Below, in pieces: positions 63,902-64,000 of a DNA stretch of 64,000 bases (its first letter is position 1; the number at the start of each line of letters is the position of its first letter). Below the pieces are notes generated by a model. It was given only the letters and a program-made list of their open reading frames with translations, did not search any database and was not told the DNA's origin. A program made the translations under genes and the position numbers. The stretch is from Streptomyces liliifuscus (lineage in GTDB: Bacteria > Actinomycetota > Actinomycetes > Streptomycetales > Streptomycetaceae): assembly GCF_016598615.1 (NCBI RefSeq), contig NZ_CP066831.1, positions 2,170,001 through 2,234,000 of the forward strand, written 5' to 3'.

Positions 63902-64000
63902 ACGCAGTTGACCTCCGGTCTCAGGGCATCGGCGGCGAACCGTTCGGCACGCAGCGGGGTGATGTCGACGAAGGGATCATGCCCCAGGAAGAGATCGCGG
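63898..64000 (-). CDS. C-terminal fragment of an unidentified gene (cut by window end)
   Basis: Only the last 33 codons are visible, ending PLRAERFAADALRPEVNCV. The stop overlaps the LYS1-like start by 4 nt (ATGA), so it belongs to the same operon and lies upstream of it. The fragment (RDLFLGHDPFVDITPLRAE and on) is too short for me to identify. Confidence 0.6.
   Translation of the reverse strand, partial: RDLFLGHDPFVDITPLRAERFAADALRPEVNCV

Overview
The window is a high-GC (about 70% or more) actinomycete chromosome segment, almost certainly Streptomyces. The signs are dense GC3-biased genes, frequent GTG starts, ATGA/GTGA coupled starts, Tat and lipobox exports, a SARP regulator, rare TTA (bldA-type) leucine codons, and the classical tkt-tal-zwf-opcA-pgi-gnd order. 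I saw no rRNA, tRNA, CRISPR array, transposase or phage gene.

Layout. 1-7.4 kb: the end of a sugar ABC transporter, a GH2 beta-galactosidase, a Tat-exported metallophosphoesterase/LamG protein and a Tat-exported PHP protein. 7.5-13.6 kb: a PaaX regulator, then a minus-strand catabolic operon (SDR, amidohydrolase, acyl-CoA synthetase, MaoC hydratase) with divergent MarR and IclR regulators. Its promoter has a MarR-type palindrome between the -35 and -10. 13.6-18.3 kb: a degenerate 19-bp tandem repeat, a two-component system and an MMPL transporter. 18.3-23.7 kb: small minus-strand genes, an L,D-transpeptidase lipoprotein, a GH16-CBM6 glucanase behind a LacI-type operator, and an AraC regulator. 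23.7-32.8 kb: a seven-gene pentose-phosphate operon ending in a histidine phosphatase.

33-41 kb: a hypothetical gene, an APC permease and a quinate/shikimate block (QuiC-type 3-dehydroshikimate dehydratase, quinate/shikimate dehydrogenase, TetR regulator, MHS transporter) with palindromic operators. 41-49 kb: a sugar ABC system (binding protein, two permeases, an unrecognised 613-aa probable carbohydrate-active protein), a ROK regulator and a divergent BadF-type sugar kinase. 49-51 kb: a Tat-exported PAP2 phosphatase fused to autotransporter-type beta repeats.

51.3-64 kb is the most unusual part. It has a two-gene ATP-grasp RiPP (graspetide-like) locus, with a 63-residue precursor ending in a Thr/Ser-rich tail plus Asp-Asp. 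Next come a class-C beta-lactamase-like hydrolase and an unrecognised GT-B-like protein with a coupled small Cys-containing ORF. Then two divergent NB-ARC/TPR proteins, one a full SARP and one lacking the DNA-binding half, each carry one TTA codon. The window ends with a possible small secreted peptide and a saccharopine-pathway gene pair.

At least six copies or half-copies of one palindromic intergenic repeat family (core GCGCAGTTCCCCGCGCCCCT) are scattered through the window, three of them between convergent genes.
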